From Synechococcus sp. BSA11S (lineage in GTDB: Bacteria > Cyanobacteriota > Cyanobacteriia > PCC-6307 > Cyanobiaceae), in assembly GCF_014224355.1 (NCBI RefSeq), contig NZ_VNWP01000009.1, forward strand, positions 1-64,000: DNA of 64,000 nt, given 5' to 3'. Of this stretch, positions 8,148-17,889 are shown one piece after another. Made by a program: the position numbers and the translations under genes. The notes below the pieces were generated by a model. The model saw only the letters and a list, made by a program, of their open reading frames with translations, was not told the origin of the DNA and ran no database searches. Position 1 is the first letter of the stretch. Each line of letters starts with the position of its first letter.

Positions 8148-9962
8148 GTGGAGCGGCAGCCCATGGCGCCCCAGACCCAGCCAGCCGTCGCCATCCAGGC
8201 CATGGACCTCACCACCCTGCGGGCGGTGCTGGCGGAGTTGCGTCCCGAGCTGGTGCCGGCCCGCTTCGAGAAGGCCCAGCAGAGCGATCCCCACACCCTG
8301 CAACTGGGACTGCGGACCCTTCGGGGGCTGCGCTGGCTGGAGATCAGCTGGCTGGCGCAGGCTCCACGCCTGGTGGCCATCGATCCACCGCCGAAGCAGG
8401 GGGACGGCAGCACCCTGGCCCGCGTGTTGCAGCACGGCCTGGCGGGGCTGGCCCTGGTGGCGATCGAGCAGGAGGGCTTCGAGCGGGTGGTGGATCTTCA
8501 TTTCGCGCCCCGGCCAGGGGAGCCCAGTGGCCGCCGCCTGGTGGTGGAGCTGATGGGCCGCCACAGCAACGTGTTCCTGCTTGACGCCCAGGGACGGGTG
8601 GTGAGCCTGGCCCGCCAGGTGCGGGAGCAGCAGTCAAGGTTGCGGCCGATCACCAGTGGCTCCACCTATGTGCGCCCTCCGGCCCTGCAGTCGGATCCTC
8701 CAAGCCTTGAGGAGCCCAACGGGCGCTGGCAGCGGCGACTGCAGCTGGTGCCGGTATCCCTGCGCCAGGCCCTGCAGCAGACCTACCAGGGGATCAGTCC
8801 GGCCCTGGCACGGCAACTTGCCGGTGAGGAGCCCGAGGCGGCGGGGGCGCTGCTGGCCCAGCCGGTGTGCTCCCTCACTCAGGAGCAATGGGATCAGCTC
8901 TGGGGTCGCTGGCAGCGCTGGCTGCAGGACCTGGAGCAGGAGCGCTTCGGCTGGGGAGTGGATGACTCCAGCAGCAGCGCTGGCAGCTCAAGCCACTTCC
9001 GCTGCTGGGGAACGGCCAGCAGCGGCCCCGTGAACGCTCCCCTGGCGGCTTACTACCACCAGCGGCTGGGACAGGGGGAGCTGCAGCGGCGCCGCCAGAG
9101 CCTGCAGCTGAAGCTGCTCGCCGCCAGGGAGCGTGAAGAACGCCAGCTCCAGCAGCAGCAGACCCTGCTCGCTCAGGTGGAGAGCGGTGATGATCTGCGC
9201 CGGCGCGCCGATGCCCTGCTCTGCCTGGCTGCCCCCAGCCGTGACCAGGTGGCCGAGGCCCAGGCCCTCTACCGGCAAGCCCGGCGGCTGCGGCGCTCGG
9301 TGGCCTCGATCACTCCCCGGCTGGAGCTGCATCAGCGGCAGCTGGAGCGGATTGACGCCAGCCTGGCCTTCCTTTCCCTGCATGGCACTGAGATCGTCCC
9401 CGGCCGAAGCCACCAGGCCGGAGCACTCAAGGAGGCCCTGAGCCAGCTGGAGGCCCTCGAACAGGAAAGCGAGGAGCTGCTCACCAGGGGAGGCCGCGAT
9501 GGTCGCCCCTCCCCCCGGCGCGGTCCCCCCCCAAATTCCGCAGCAGGAACACCATCACCCCTGGAGCTGCTCACTCCCGGCGGCCTGCGGGTGCAGGTGG
9601 GCCGCAATCACCGCCAGAACGAGTGGATCAGCCTGCGCCAGGCCCGCCGCGGTGACCTCTGGTTCCATGCCCAGGAGTGCCCGGGCAGTCATGTGATGCT
9701 CAAGTCCTCGGTGGCTGCGGCGGCAGAGGAGGACCTTCAGCTGGCTGCTGATCTGGCTGCCCACTTCAGCCGTGCCCGTCACAATGGGCGGGTGCCGGTT
9801 CTGAAGGTGCCCTGCGATCAGCTGCAACGAATCGCCGGTGCCGCTGCAGGCACTGTGACCCACAGGGGAGGGGAGGTGGTCTGGGCTTCGCCGGAGCGGG
9901 CTGCCCACTGGCTCGCCGCGGCGGAATCCCTGCCTAAGGTCCCAGCGGAGCCAGGGCCATGA
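8148..9962 (+). CDS. rqcH: RqcH/NFACT-family ribosome quality-control protein
   Basis: The protein is up to 604 residues. The NFACT-N domain begins around [12 protein letters not shown] and includes [11 protein letters not shown] long Q/R/E-rich coiled-coil middle follows, then the C-terminal NFACT-R domain with [15 protein letters not shown]. Bacterial RqcH binds obstructed 50S subunits and recruits tRNA-Ala to add alanine tails to stalled chains; older annotation calls the family fibronectin-binding. ATGs at 8163 and 8202 are alternative starts. A proline/glycine/arginine-rich insertion precedes NFACT-R. It is coupled to tatC by a four-base overlap. Confidence 0.9.
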   Translation: MERQPMAPQTQPAVAIQAMDLTTLRAVLAELRPELVPARFEKAQQSDPHTLQLGLRTLRGLRWLEISWLAQAPRLVAIDPPPKQGDGSTLARVLQHGLAGLALVAIEQEGFERVVDLHFAPRPGEPSGRRLVVELMGRHSNVFLLDAQGRVVSLARQVREQQSRLRPITSGSTYVRPPALQSDPPSLEEPNGRWQRRLQLVPVSLRQALQQTYQGISPALARQLAGEEPEAAGALLAQPVCSLTQEQWDQLWGRWQRWLQDLEQERFGWGVDDSSSSAGSSSHFRCWGTASSGPVNAPLAAYYHQRLGQGELQRRRQSLQLKLLAAREREERQLQQQQTLLAQVESGDDLRRRADALLCLAAPSRDQVAEAQALYRQARRLRRSVASITPRLELHQRQLERIDASLAFLSLHGTEIVPGRSHQAGALKEALSQLEALEQESEELLTRGGRDGRPSPRRGPPPNSAAGTPSPLELLTPGGLRVQVGRNHRQNEWISLRQARRGDLWFHAQECPGSHVMLKSSVAAAAEEDLQLAADLAAHFSRARHNGRVPVLKVPCDQLQRIAGAAAGTVTHRGGEVVWASPERAAHWLAAAESLPKVPAEPGP

Positions 9963-10774
9963 GCGAACCAACCCCATCCAAATCCGGCGGCGCTGCCACA
10001 GAAACCGCCCTGCCTGCGCCGGCTCCCATCCATGTCAGCCGCCCGGATGAGTTCCCCGGGGAGGTGGAGATGAGCCTGCTGGAACACCTGGAGGAGCTGA
10101 GGCGGCGTGTGCTGCGCAGCCTGCTGGCCCTGGTGGTCTCGGCGGTCCTCTGCCTGGTGCTGGTGCGGCCCCTGGTTCAGCTGTTGCAGGTGCCGGCCGC
10201 GGGCATGCGCTTCCTGCAGCTGGCCCCGGGTGAATTCCTGTTCGTCTCCATCAAGGTGGCCGGTTATGCCGGCCTCACCCTGGTGCTTCCCTACATCCTC
10301 TACGAGCTGCTCTGTTTCGTGCTGCCCGGCCTGACCCGTCGGGAGCGACGGCTGGTGGCGCCCGCGGTGGCGGCCTCAGCGGTGCTGTTCATGGCCGGTC
10401 TGGCCTTCGCCTGGTGGGCGCTCGTGCCCGCGGCCCTGCGCTTCCTGGTGAGCTACGGCGCCGATGTGGTCGAGCCGATCTGGTCGATCGAGCGCTACCT
10501 CGACTTCGTGCTGCTGTTGATGGTGGCCACCGGTCTGGCCTTTGAGCTGCCTGTGCTCCAACTGCTGCTCGGAGCTTTCGGGTTGGTGAGGTCCCGCACG
10601 ATGCTGGGGGCCTGGCGCTGGGTGGTGCTGGGCTCCGCCCTCGCTGGCGCCGTGCTCACCCCGTCCACCGACCCTGTCACGATGCTGCTGCTCACCGGTG
10701 CGATCACGGCGCTGTTTCTGATCGGGGTGGCACTGGTGGCGCTGGTGGAGCAGGTGCGAGCCCAACCCGCCTGA
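9959..10774 (+). CDS. tatC: Twin-arginine translocase subunit TatC
   Basis: The 271-residue membrane protein has an N-terminal extension of about 40 residues and the conserved cytoplasmic start M-S-L-L-E-H-L-E-E-L-R-R-R. Six transmembrane helices follow; F-V-L-P-G-L-T-R-R-E-R-R lies between helices two and three. TatC recognises twin-arginine signal peptides and exports folded proteins across the thylakoid or plasma membrane. Its ATG overlaps the previous stop codon (ATGA). TatA/B genes are not in the window. Confidence 0.97.
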   Translation: MSEPTPSKSGGAATETALPAPAPIHVSRPDEFPGEVEMSLLEHLEELRRRVLRSLLALVVSAVLCLVLVRPLVQLLQVPAAGMRFLQLAPGEFLFVSIKVAGYAGLTLVLPYILYELLCFVLPGLTRRERRLVAPAVAASAVLFMAGLAFAWWALVPAALRFLVSYGADVVEPIWSIERYLDFVLLLMVATGLAFELPVLQLLLGAFGLVRSRTMLGAWRWVVLGSALAGAVLTPSTDPVTMLLLTGAITALFLIGVALVALVEQVRAQPA

Positions 10775-10816
10775 TCCCTGGCACTGGCGGCCCTGGCCCC
10801 TCCGATGCCGCCGCCA

Positions 10817-11167
10817 TCAGAGCAGGAACTCGCTGCTGCGGCCATCAGCGGCGGGTTCCAGAGCCAGGCTCATCGCCTTGCCCAGCCTCGGACGGTCCCG
10901 AGTGGTGCTCAGCCACGCCCGCACCTGCTCCCCCACCCGGAGGTTGTTGAGCACCTCCACCAGCTCCCGCAGACGGGCTTCATAGGCATCGGCCTCGAGG
11001 GGGAAGGACTGCTGCTCGAGGTAGGCCCACATCACCTGCAGGTACAGGCGGCCCCGACGCTGGACCAGCTGCAGGTCATAGGAGGCCTGCCAGCGGGAGC
11101 GCAACAACGCGATCACTTCCTCGTACTGAAGTGGCGTGGACGCGAAGGGAGCGGCGGAATCGGTCAA
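10817..11167 (-). CDS. DUF3067 family protein
   Basis: The 116-residue product contains Y-E-E-V-I-A-L-L-R-S-R-W-Q-A-S-Y-D-L-Q-L and R-L-Y-L-Q-V-M-W-A-Y-L-E-Q-Q-S-F-P-L, the core of the cyanobacterial and plastid DUF3067 family. Function is unknown. It has no signal peptide or membrane helix, so it is probably soluble. The start chosen is the TTG at 11167, because the frame upstream turns into compositionally odd sequence overlapping petC; the start is uncertain. It is divergent from petC and convergent with tatC. Confidence 0.75.
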   Translation of the reverse strand: MTDSAAPFASTPLQYEEVIALLRSRWQASYDLQLVQRRGRLYLQVMWAYLEQQSFPLEADAYEARLRELVEVLNNLRVGEQVRAWLSTTRDRPRLGKAMSLALEPAADGRSSEFLL

Positions 11168-11292
11168 CAGGGATGACGGAGGGTGAGGGCGGGGTGACGG
11201 CGGGGGCAGCGCACCGATGGGAGTGACAACAGCATGTTGCGGCAACCGGGCAGACCCCTGGAATGGACCTCGGTGGCAGGAGGGGCAACGGT

Positions 11293-11298
11293 CATAAT
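11293..11298 (+). promoter_or_regulatory. Possible petC -10 element (CATAAT)
   Basis: CATAAT at 11293-11298 lies 38 bases before the petC ATG at 11336, a suitable distance for a short leader. I see no strong -35 hexamer 17-18 bases upstream, so this would be a weak or activator-dependent promoter. The assignment is inference only. Confidence 0.3.
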
Positions 11299-11335
11299 GA
11301 GCGGCACGTTGCTTCGGCACCAAGGAACGCCTCGT

Positions 11336-11872
11336 ATGACCCAGATCCCTGTGAGCGATGTGCCCGGAATGGGTCGTCGGCAGTTCATGAATCTGCTCAC
11401 CTTCGGCACGGTCACCGGGGTGGCACTGGGGGCTCTGTACCCGGTGGTCAACTACTTCATTCCCCCCAGGGCGGCCGGCAGCGGCGGCGGCACCGCCGCC
11501 AAGGATGAACTGGGCAACACCGTCACCGCCAGCGGCTGGCTCTCCACCCACAAGGAAGGCGACCGCAGTCTGGTGCAGGGTCTCAAGGGTGATCCCACCT
11601 ACCTGCTGGTGGAGGGTCCAGAGGCGATCGGCAGCTACGGCATCAACGCCATTTGCACCCACCTGGGCTGCGTCGTGCCCTGGAACAGCGGTGCCAACAA
11701 GTTCGTCTGCCCCTGCCACGGCAGCCAGTACGACGCCACCGGCAAGGTGGTTCGCGGTCCTGCACCCCTCTCCCTGGCCCTGGCGAACGTCACGGTCGAG
11801 AACGACACCGTGTTCCTGAGCCAGTGGAGCGACACCGACTTCCGCACCGGCGACAAGCCCTGGTGGGCCTGA
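11336..11872 (+). CDS. petC: Cytochrome b6f Rieske iron-sulfur protein
   Basis: From the ATG at 11336 the product is 178 residues. An N-terminal stretch with G-R-R-Q-F-M-N-L-L precedes the single membrane anchor and resembles the Tat-type leader of Rieske proteins. A glycine-rich hinge (G-S-G-G-G-T) follows. The [2Fe-2S] ligands are in C-T-H-L-G-C and C-P-C-H-G-S. It passes electrons from plastoquinol to cytochrome f at the lumenal side. petA follows 46 bases downstream, the usual petCA operon. An in-frame start at 11234 would add unconserved residues and was rejected. Confidence 0.97.
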   Translation: MTQIPVSDVPGMGRRQFMNLLTFGTVTGVALGALYPVVNYFIPPRAAGSGGGTAAKDELGNTVTASGWLSTHKEGDRSLVQGLKGDPTYLLVEGPEAIGSYGINAICTHLGCVVPWNSGANKFVCPCHGSQYDATGKVVRGPAPLSLALANVTVENDTVFLSQWSDTDFRTGDKPWWA

Positions 11873-11918
11873 TCCACCGCGTTCTCCCTCTCCTTCGTCG
11901 CCCGTTTGCCCACCCCCC

Positions 11919-12851
11919 ATGCGCCGCTCCCTCTCCCTGCTGCTGAGCTCCCTGCTCGTCACCGCTGCCCTGCTGCTGGCTCCCCAGGCCAGCTGGGCCT
12001 ATCCGTTCTGGGCCCAGCAGAACTACGCCAGTCCCCGTGAAGCCACGGGCAAGATCGTCTGCGCCAACTGCCACCTGGCCAAGAAGGCCACCCAGGTGGA
12101 GGTCCCTCAGGCCGTGATGCCCGACACCGTCTTCAAGGCGGTGGTCAAAATCCCCTACGACACCTCCCTGCAGCAGGTGGGTGCCGATGGCAGTCGCTCA
12201 GGGCTCAACGTCGGTGCAGTGGTGATGCTCCCTGACGGCTTCAAGATGGCCCCGCAGGAGCGAATGAGCGAAGAGCTGAAGGAGGAGACTGCGGGGGTTT
12301 ACTTCACCCAGTACAGCGACGACGATCCCAACATCCTGCTGGTGGGCCCCCTTCCCGGTGACCAGCACCAGGAGATCGTCTTCCCGATCCTTTCCCCTGA
12401 TCCCGGCAGCGACAGCTCGATTCACTTCGGCAAGTACTCGATCCACGTGGGCGGCAACCGTGGCCGCGGCCAGGTTTATCCCACCGGTGAGAAGAGCAAC
12501 AACGGCATCTTCAATGCTTCCGTGGACGGCACCGTCGCCGCCATCACCCCCGGAGAGAACGGAGGCTCGGTGGTGGAGATCAGCACGGCCGATGGCCAGA
12601 GCGTCAGCGAAACGGTTCCTGCTGGACCCATGCTCACCGTGGCGGTGGGCGACAGCGTCACCGCCGGCTCCGCCCTCTCCGATGACCCCAACGTGGGTGG
12701 ATTCGGTCAGCTGGACGCAGAAATCGTCCTTCAGAACCCCGTTCGCCTCTACGGCATGCTGGCCTTCTTCGCCGCTGTGGCCCTGGCCCAGATCATGCTG
12801 GTCCTGAAAAAGAAGCAGGTCGAGAAAGTCCAGGCTGCCGAAGGCATCTGA
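11919..12851 (+). CDS. petA: Apocytochrome f
   Basis: The 310-residue protein has a signal peptide ending A-S-W-A. The mature N terminus Y-P-F-W-A-Q-Q supplies the alpha-amino group of Tyr1 as an axial haem ligand. The haem c site C-A-N-C-H follows about 20 residues later. The large lumenal domain carries the lysine-containing patch, and one C-terminal membrane helix ends in K-K-K-Q-V-E-K. Cytochrome f takes electrons from the Rieske protein and reduces plastocyanin or cytochrome c6. It is the second gene of the petCA operon. Confidence 0.98.
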   Translation: MRRSLSLLLSSLLVTAALLLAPQASWAYPFWAQQNYASPREATGKIVCANCHLAKKATQVEVPQAVMPDTVFKAVVKIPYDTSLQQVGADGSRSGLNVGAVVMLPDGFKMAPQERMSEELKEETAGVYFTQYSDDDPNILLVGPLPGDQHQEIVFPILSPDPGSDSSIHFGKYSIHVGGNRGRGQVYPTGEKSNNGIFNASVDGTVAAITPGENGGSVVEISTADGQSVSETVPAGPMLTVAVGDSVTAGSALSDDPNVGGFGQLDAEIVLQNPVRLYGMLAFFAAVALAQIMLVLKKKQVEKVQAAEGI

Positions 12852-12878
12852 GCCTTGGCTGCCTTGCCGTTCGCCTGA

Positions 12879-13781
12879 GTGGATTCGTTGGTGTTTCTCT
12901 CCCCGGCCACGGCCCTGGCCGTGTTCACCTCACCGGGGCCCCTGATCTTTCAGCTCGGCCCCTTTTCCCTGCGCTGGTATGGCCTGCTGATTGCCCTGGC
13001 GGTGCTGATCGGTCTGCTGCTGGCCACCCGGCTCGGTCAGGCCCGGGGCATCGACCCCGTGCTGATCGCCGATCTGCTTCCCCTGCTGGTGCTGGCGGCC
13101 GTGCTGGGCGCCCGTCTCTACTACGTGCTCCTTGAATGGCGGCAATACCAGCTCAACTGGCTGGAGGCCCTGGCCATCTGGCGCGGCGGCATCGCCATCC
13201 ATGGGGCCCTGATCGGGGGCACTGTGGCGGTGATCGCCTATTGCCGCTGGCGCAAGCTGGCCTTCTGGAACCTTCTCGACGTGCTTGTCCCCTCCGTGGC
13301 CCTGGGGCAGGCGATCGGACGCTGGGGGAACTTCTTCAATTCCGAAGCCTTCGGTCTGCCCACCGATCTGCCCTGGAAGCTCTACATCCCCACCCTCAAC
13401 AGGCCTGCCCCTTTCCTCGATCAACAGTATTTCCACCCCACGTTTCTCTATGAATCCCTCTGGAATCTGGGGGTGGTGGCACTGCTGCTGATCCTGTTCC
13501 GAGCAGGAGCCAAGGGCAGGATCAAGCTGCCCGCCGGAGCTCTGAGCTGCGTGTATCTGGTGAGCTACAGCCTCGGCAGGCTATGGATCGAAGGGCTGCG
13601 CACCGACCCCCTCTGCCTGTTCTCCAGCCCACCCTTCTGCGAGGGGGGGCTGCGCATGGCCCAGCTGATGAGCCTGTTGCTGATCGTCCTCGGGAGCGTG
13701 GGTCTCTGGCTGATCTACGGCCAGCACCGTCCCCTGCCTGATCCAGGTGGAGCTCCCCCCCAGCCGCGGAACCCCTCTTGA
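12879..13781 (+). CDS. lgt: Prolipoprotein diacylglyceryl transferase
   Basis: The 300-residue multi-pass membrane protein carries the Lgt signatures [14 protein letters not shown] and [12 protein letters not shown], plus [11 protein letters not shown]. It transfers diacylglycerol from phosphatidylglycerol to the lipobox cysteine of prolipoproteins. The start taken is the GTG at 12879, 27 bases after petA. Its stop codon overlaps the next start by four bases. At least two candidate lipoproteins in this window would be substrates. Confidence 0.95.
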   Translation: MDSLVFLSPATALAVFTSPGPLIFQLGPFSLRWYGLLIALAVLIGLLLATRLGQARGIDPVLIADLLPLLVLAAVLGARLYYVLLEWRQYQLNWLEALAIWRGGIAIHGALIGGTVAVIAYCRWRKLAFWNLLDVLVPSVALGQAIGRWGNFFNSEAFGLPTDLPWKLYIPTLNRPAPFLDQQYFHPTFLYESLWNLGVVALLLILFRAGAKGRIKLPAGALSCVYLVSYSLGRLWIEGLRTDPLCLFSSPPFCEGGLRMAQLMSLLLIVLGSVGLWLIYGQHRPLPDPGGAPPQPRNPS

Positions 13782-14623
13782 GCGGATCATCCAACCTGCC
13801 ACCGCCTCTGCCGGCTTCTTCAGGCAGAGAGCCCCCGGGGCCTGTGTTGATCGTGGGGGCAGGCCCCGGAGCCGTCGACCTGATGACCGTGCGCGCCACC
13901 CGCGCCGTTCAGACCGCCGATGTGCTGGTGTGGACCGATTCCCTGGTGTCCCCTCAGATCGCCGCCCTGGCGCCCTCCCACTGCGAAAGCATCCGCACCA
14001 GCACTCTCACCCTTGAAGAGGTGATGGCGCTGGTGGTGCAGCGAGCACGTGCCGGCCTGCGGGTGGTGCGCCTCCACGACGGTGATCCCTGCCTCTACGG
14101 AGCCCTGGCGGAGCAGATCTGCCGCCTGGCCGATGCTGAGCTGGCCGTGGAGGTGGTGCCGGGCCTGAGCGCCTACCAGGCCACGGCCGCAGCCCTGAAG
14201 GCCGAGCTCACCATCCCCGGACTCGTCCAGACGATCGTGCTCAGCCGGGCCGGTGGCCGCACCGGCGTGCCGGAGCGGGAATCGCTGGCGCAGCTGGCTT
14301 CCCTGCGGGCCTCGCTCTGTCTCTACCTCAGCGCCCGCCACGTGGAATCGGTCCAGCAGGAGCTGCTGGAGCACTACCCCGCCGACACGCCCGTGGCGAT
14401 CGGCTACCGCGTGAGCTGGCCGGATCAGTGGCTGCAGGTGGTGCCCCTGGAGCAGATGGCGGCCGTCAGCCGGGAGCGGCAGTTGATCCGCACCACGCTC
14501 TACGTGGTCAGCCCTGCCCTGGCGGCCCCAGAGCTGGCACGATCCAGGCTCTACTCCGCCAGCCATGACCACCTGTTCCGCCCTGCCAAGGCTGTGGCCA
14601 AGGCAGGCGGATCAGGGGGGTGA
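13778..14623 (+). CDS. cobM: Precorrin-4 / cobalt-precorrin-4 C11-methyltransferase
   Basis: The 281-residue protein is a tetrapyrrole methylase. [18 protein letters not shown] forms the SAM-binding loop, and [10 protein letters not shown] and [10 protein letters not shown] are the CobM/CbiF-type motifs. It methylates C11 of the corrin precursor in B12 synthesis. The TTG start at 13778 overlaps the lgt stop, so the two genes look coupled although unrelated in function. cobT lies far away at 39 kb. Confidence 0.93.
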   Translation: MSGSSNLPPPLPASSGREPPGPVLIVGAGPGAVDLMTVRATRAVQTADVLVWTDSLVSPQIAALAPSHCESIRTSTLTLEEVMALVVQRARAGLRVVRLHDGDPCLYGALAEQICRLADAELAVEVVPGLSAYQATAAALKAELTIPGLVQTIVLSRAGGRTGVPERESLAQLASLRASLCLYLSARHVESVQQELLEHYPADTPVAIGYRVSWPDQWLQVVPLEQMAAVSRERQLIRTTLYVVSPALAAPELARSRLYSASHDHLFRPAKAVAKAGGSGG

Positions 14624-14651
14624 ACCACGGTGTTTTAGGATCAGAAGGTGC

Positions 14652-14723
<72 letters not shown>

Positions 14724-14780
14724 TTCTCAGATTCAGACCTGTTCACTGCACCCATCTTCCCTGAGGGGGAGGGATCGCGC

Positions 14781-15200
14781 TCAGGCCAGCACAGGGCTGG
14801 TGATCAGCTCGGCGTGGAGGATGTCCATCACCTCAAGAATGCGGGCCGAATCGCTGGGATCGAGGTCCAGTTGAGCAGCAAGATCGGAGAGGATCTGTTG
14901 TTCCTGAGCCACCAATTCCCCATCGGAGCGCATGATTTCGGCGGCCACCGCAAAGGCGGTCCGTCGCTCGTGGGCATCCAGTTGAAGCGCTGCTCGGGCC
15001 ATCAGGATGGGGGCTCCATCACGACGCAGCTCAGCCAGCAGGCTGTCGAACAACTGAATCATGGCGGCATCCCCCATCTGGTTGAAGGGGACCCGATAGT
15101 CGAGGGAGTGGCGCAGGGCTCGCGAACCGGCACGCGTGAGAACCCCATCCCAGGAGACGGCGGCAAGGGCCACGGCCACAAAGGCGGTCGGTGAATCCAT
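14781..15200 (-). CDS. TerB-like (tellurite resistance B family) protein
   Basis: The 139-residue protein is mainly helical. A-A-E-I-M-R-S-D-G-E-L-V-A-Q-E-Q-Q-I-L matches the acidic, metal-associated helix-loop of the TerB fold. No signal peptide or membrane helix is evident. TerB-fold proteins occur in stress and membrane-linked signalling contexts, but the tellurite name says little about role here. No other ter genes are present. It lies downstream of ppx on the same strand with a gap of about 70 bases, so co-transcription is possible. Confidence 0.75.
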   Translation of the reverse strand: MDSPTAFVAVALAAVSWDGVLTRAGSRALRHSLDYRVPFNQMGDAAMIQLFDSLLAELRRDGAPILMARAALQLDAHERRTAFAVAAEIMRSDGELVAQEQQILSDLAAQLDLDPSDSARILEVMDILHAELITSPVLA

Positions 15201-15268
15201 GGTGCTGGAATCAGGAATGTACTGGCTCCGTCATGGCGGGGCGGGAGCAGCCGGCGCTGTGGTCCTCG

Positions 15269-16897
15269 CTACCGCCCATCGGATTCCACCACCAGACGCA
15301 CCCCCGTGGCCTCCGCCAGGGGTTCGGCACATCCCTGCAGGCTCCAGCGCTCGAGGCTGAGGTCCAGGGGCGAGGCAGGCTCGAGGACGATGCTCAGTTC
15401 ACTGGTGCTGCAGGCGATGCGCAGGCCGGCCACTGCCGGTGTGGGGCGGCGATCGAGAGCCGCAGCCAGCCGCAGGAGCATGGCCATCCCGCTGACGGTG
15501 CGTCTCTGCTCGCGGCCCGGCAGCAGCAACCAGGACTCATGGCGCTTCTTGGGAAGGCTGCGACGGTGGTAGCGGGCGATCGCCGCCACCATCAGCTGCT
15601 CCGTCTCGGAGTAGCCGAGCAGGTCGCCGTGGCGGATCAGATACCAGCTGTGCTTGTGGTAAGCGCCGATGTTGATGTGCTGACCACAGGCGTGCAGCAT
15701 CGCCGCGGCCCAGAGCAGTTGCCGTCCTTCGCCCTCGTCCTGGTGCAGCACTCCGCGGCAACGGTCGTAGAGGCTGAGGGCATGCTGCGCCACCCGCTCA
15801 GCCCGCTTCTGGTCAACGCCATAGCGCTGGGCCAGCTGCAGGACCGTGCGCCGGCGGATGCTGCTCTGGTAGGCGAAGCGATCGACGATCAGGTCGTGGC
15901 GCAGCATCCAGTCGACGATCAACCCTTCGCGCAGGGCCCGCTCGCTGATCACCATCTCCCCGGCCTGGAGCATCGCCATGGCCTGCTGCAGCACCAGGGC
16001 ACCCGGCACGATGATTTCGGCCCGGCGTTCATTGATCGCCGCCAGGGAGCGCCGTTGCTCCGGTGTCATCGTCGCCAGCCGGTTCACCTGCTGATCGATC
16101 TGATCCCGGCTCATCCTGAATCCCTGCAGGCGCAGGGGGGTGCGCTCCTGCCCAGAGGCCACCAGTGACGCCAGGGCCGTGGCCGTGCCGCTGGTCCCCA
16201 CCATCACCGGCACCTGGCCAGGCCTCAGATGGCGCTTGACCCGCTCCACAGCCGGCTCCAGGGATCCCTGGATGAAGGCCCTCAGGAACGTGAGCCTGGC
16301 CGGCGGCAAGGGGTCTTCCCGGATGAAGTCCCGTTGCAACCGCACGGCGCCGATGCGGGTGCTGGTGAGTTCACGGGCATCCCCGCCGTCGGCAAGGATC
16401 AGCTCAGTGGAGCCGCCGCCGATGTCGAGGATCAGGTGGGGGGTCTCGCCGAAGGCCATGCCTGAGAGCACCCCGAGGTAGATCAGACGCGCCTCTTCCT
16501 GGCCGCTGACCAGATCCACCTCCAGGCCCAGTTGTTCCTGGACCGCCTGCACGAACAAACGACCATTGGGCGCCTCCCGCACCGCGCTGGTGGCAGCGGT
16601 GAGGATCTGCTCCACCCCATGGCTCTCCGCCAGTTGGCGGCAATGGCGCAGGGCGATGAACGCCCGCTCGATCGCCTCCGGGGTCAGGTCGCCTGTCTCC
16701 GGGTCCCGCTCCCCGAGGCGGGTGGTCGACTTTTCCGCCAGCACCAGCTGAAAGCTGCGCAACTCCGGATTCACTGCAGCAATCAGCAGGTGAATGGAGT
16801 TGGTGCCGATGTCGATGGCCGCCACATGCCTGATCCCGACGCCGGGGACCTGGCGGACAGGAGCCACCTCCGTGGTGGCGAGGTCGGGAGGGGCCAT
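15269..16897 (-). CDS. ppx: Ppx/GppA-family exopolyphosphatase
   Basis: From the ATG at 16897 the product is 542 residues. The actin-like ASKHA core shows A-I-D-I-G-T-N-S-I-H-L-L and D-I-G-G-G-S-T-E-L. A C-terminal HD-like helical domain begins near R-A-E-R-V-A-Q-H-A and includes H-A-C-G-Q-H-I-N-I-G. The enzyme removes terminal phosphate from polyphosphate, or from pppGpp; the length with the C-terminal domain favours exopolyphosphatase. A longer frame to 17008 would overlap the divergent ubiA start and has unconserved sequence, so it was rejected. Confidence 0.92.
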   Translation of the reverse strand: MAPPDLATTEVAPVRQVPGVGIRHVAAIDIGTNSIHLLIAAVNPELRSFQLVLAEKSTTRLGERDPETGDLTPEAIERAFIALRHCRQLAESHGVEQILTAATSAVREAPNGRLFVQAVQEQLGLEVDLVSGQEEARLIYLGVLSGMAFGETPHLILDIGGGSTELILADGGDARELTSTRIGAVRLQRDFIREDPLPPARLTFLRAFIQGSLEPAVERVKRHLRPGQVPVMVGTSGTATALASLVASGQERTPLRLQGFRMSRDQIDQQVNRLATMTPEQRRSLAAINERRAEIIVPGALVLQQAMAMLQAGEMVISERALREGLIVDWMLRHDLIVDRFAYQSSIRRRTVLQLAQRYGVDQKRAERVAQHALSLYDRCRGVLHQDEGEGRQLLWAAAMLHACGQHINIGAYHKHSWYLIRHGDLLGYSETEQLMVAAIARYHRRSLPKKRHESWLLLPGREQRRTVSGMAMLLRLAAALDRRPTPAVAGLRIACSTSELSIVLEPASPLDLSLERWSLQGCAEPLAEATGVRLVVESDGR

Positions 16898-17007
16898 CGG
16901 GCGACCAGCCGTCACGGACCGCGCCACTTTGCCACCGAAGACCCCAACCGGCTGCCCCTGCCTCAGCCATGGCCTTGCCCTGAGCGGAAGGGCCGTAACC
17001 TGCGCCA

Positions 17008-17889
17008 ATGAACATCCGCGCCTCCCTGCGGGGCTGGTTCGAGCTGCTGCGCTGGCACAAGCCCAGCGGACGTCTGATCCTGCTGATCCCGGCCGGCTGG
17101 GCCCTCTGGCTCACCCCCCTGGCACCGCCAGAGCTCTCCCTGGTGGCCCTGATCGTGGCCGGTGGCCTGGCGGTGAGCGGCGCCGGTTGCGTGGCCAACG
17201 ACCTCTGGGACCGCCGCATCGATCCGCTGGTGGAGCGGACGCGGCGGCGCCCCCTGGCCAGTGGCCGGGTGGGGGTGGCCGAGGCGATGGTGCTGCTGCT
17301 GGCCTGCCTTCTGGTGGCCCTGGCTGTGGTGCTGCTGCTGCCGGCGGCCAGCCGTGGTCTCTGCCTGGCCCTGGCGACAGCCGCCCTGCCACCGGTGCTG
17401 ATCTACCCCTCCGCCAAACGCTGGTTCGCCTTTCCCCAGATGGTGCTCGCCCTCTGCTGGGGGTTCGCGGTGCTGATCCCCTGGGCGGCCGCCACGGCCA
17501 GCCTGGGAGGGGGCTGGCCCCTGCCGCTGACCTGGCTGGCCACGCTGCTGTGGACCTTCGGCTTCGACACCGTCTATGCCATGGCCGACCGGACCGATGA
17601 CGCTGCCCTGGGCATCCGCAGCAGCGCCCTCAGCCTGGGAGAGGCGGCGGCTGGCGTGGTGGGGCTTTGCTATGCGGCGGCCGCTCTGCTGCTGGCGGGC
17701 GCCGCCAGCGCGGCCGGGGTGCACTGGATCTTCTGGCCGCTCTGGACGCTGGCCGCCGCCGGGATGCTGCGGGAATCCCTGCGGCTGCGAGGGCAACCTC
17801 CCCGCTCCCGCTTCGGGGAGCATTTCAGCCGCCAGGTGCAGCTTGGCGCCCTTCTCCTGCTGGCCCTGGTGCTGGGACGCGGGACATGA
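17008..17889 (+). CDS. ubiA: UbiA-type 4-hydroxybenzoate polyprenyltransferase (plastoquinone pathway)
   Basis: The 293-residue integral membrane protein has both prenyl-diphosphate motifs of the UbiA family: N-D-L-W-D-R-R-I-D near residue 69 and D-T-V-Y-A-M-A-D-R-T-D-D near residue 187. R-W-H-K-P-S-G-R near the N terminus also fits. In cyanobacteria this enzyme attaches a solanesyl chain to 4-hydroxybenzoate, the first committed step to plastoquinone. Its stop overlaps the next start (ATGA). Confidence 0.93.
   Translation: MNIRASLRGWFELLRWHKPSGRLILLIPAGWALWLTPLAPPELSLVALIVAGGLAVSGAGCVANDLWDRRIDPLVERTRRRPLASGRVGVAEAMVLLLACLLVALAVVLLLPAASRGLCLALATAALPPVLIYPSAKRWFAFPQMVLALCWGFAVLIPWAAATASLGGGWPLPLTWLATLLWTFGFDTVYAMADRTDDAALGIRSSALSLGEAAAGVVGLCYAAAALLLAGAASAAGVHWIFWPLWTLAAAGMLRESLRLRGQPPRSRFGEHFSRQVQLGALLLLALVLGRGT

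Noticed and set aside
14760-14785. CCTGAG/CTCAGG pair after the tRNA-Val gene
   Set aside because: The loop is 14 bases and no T run follows; too weak to call a terminator.
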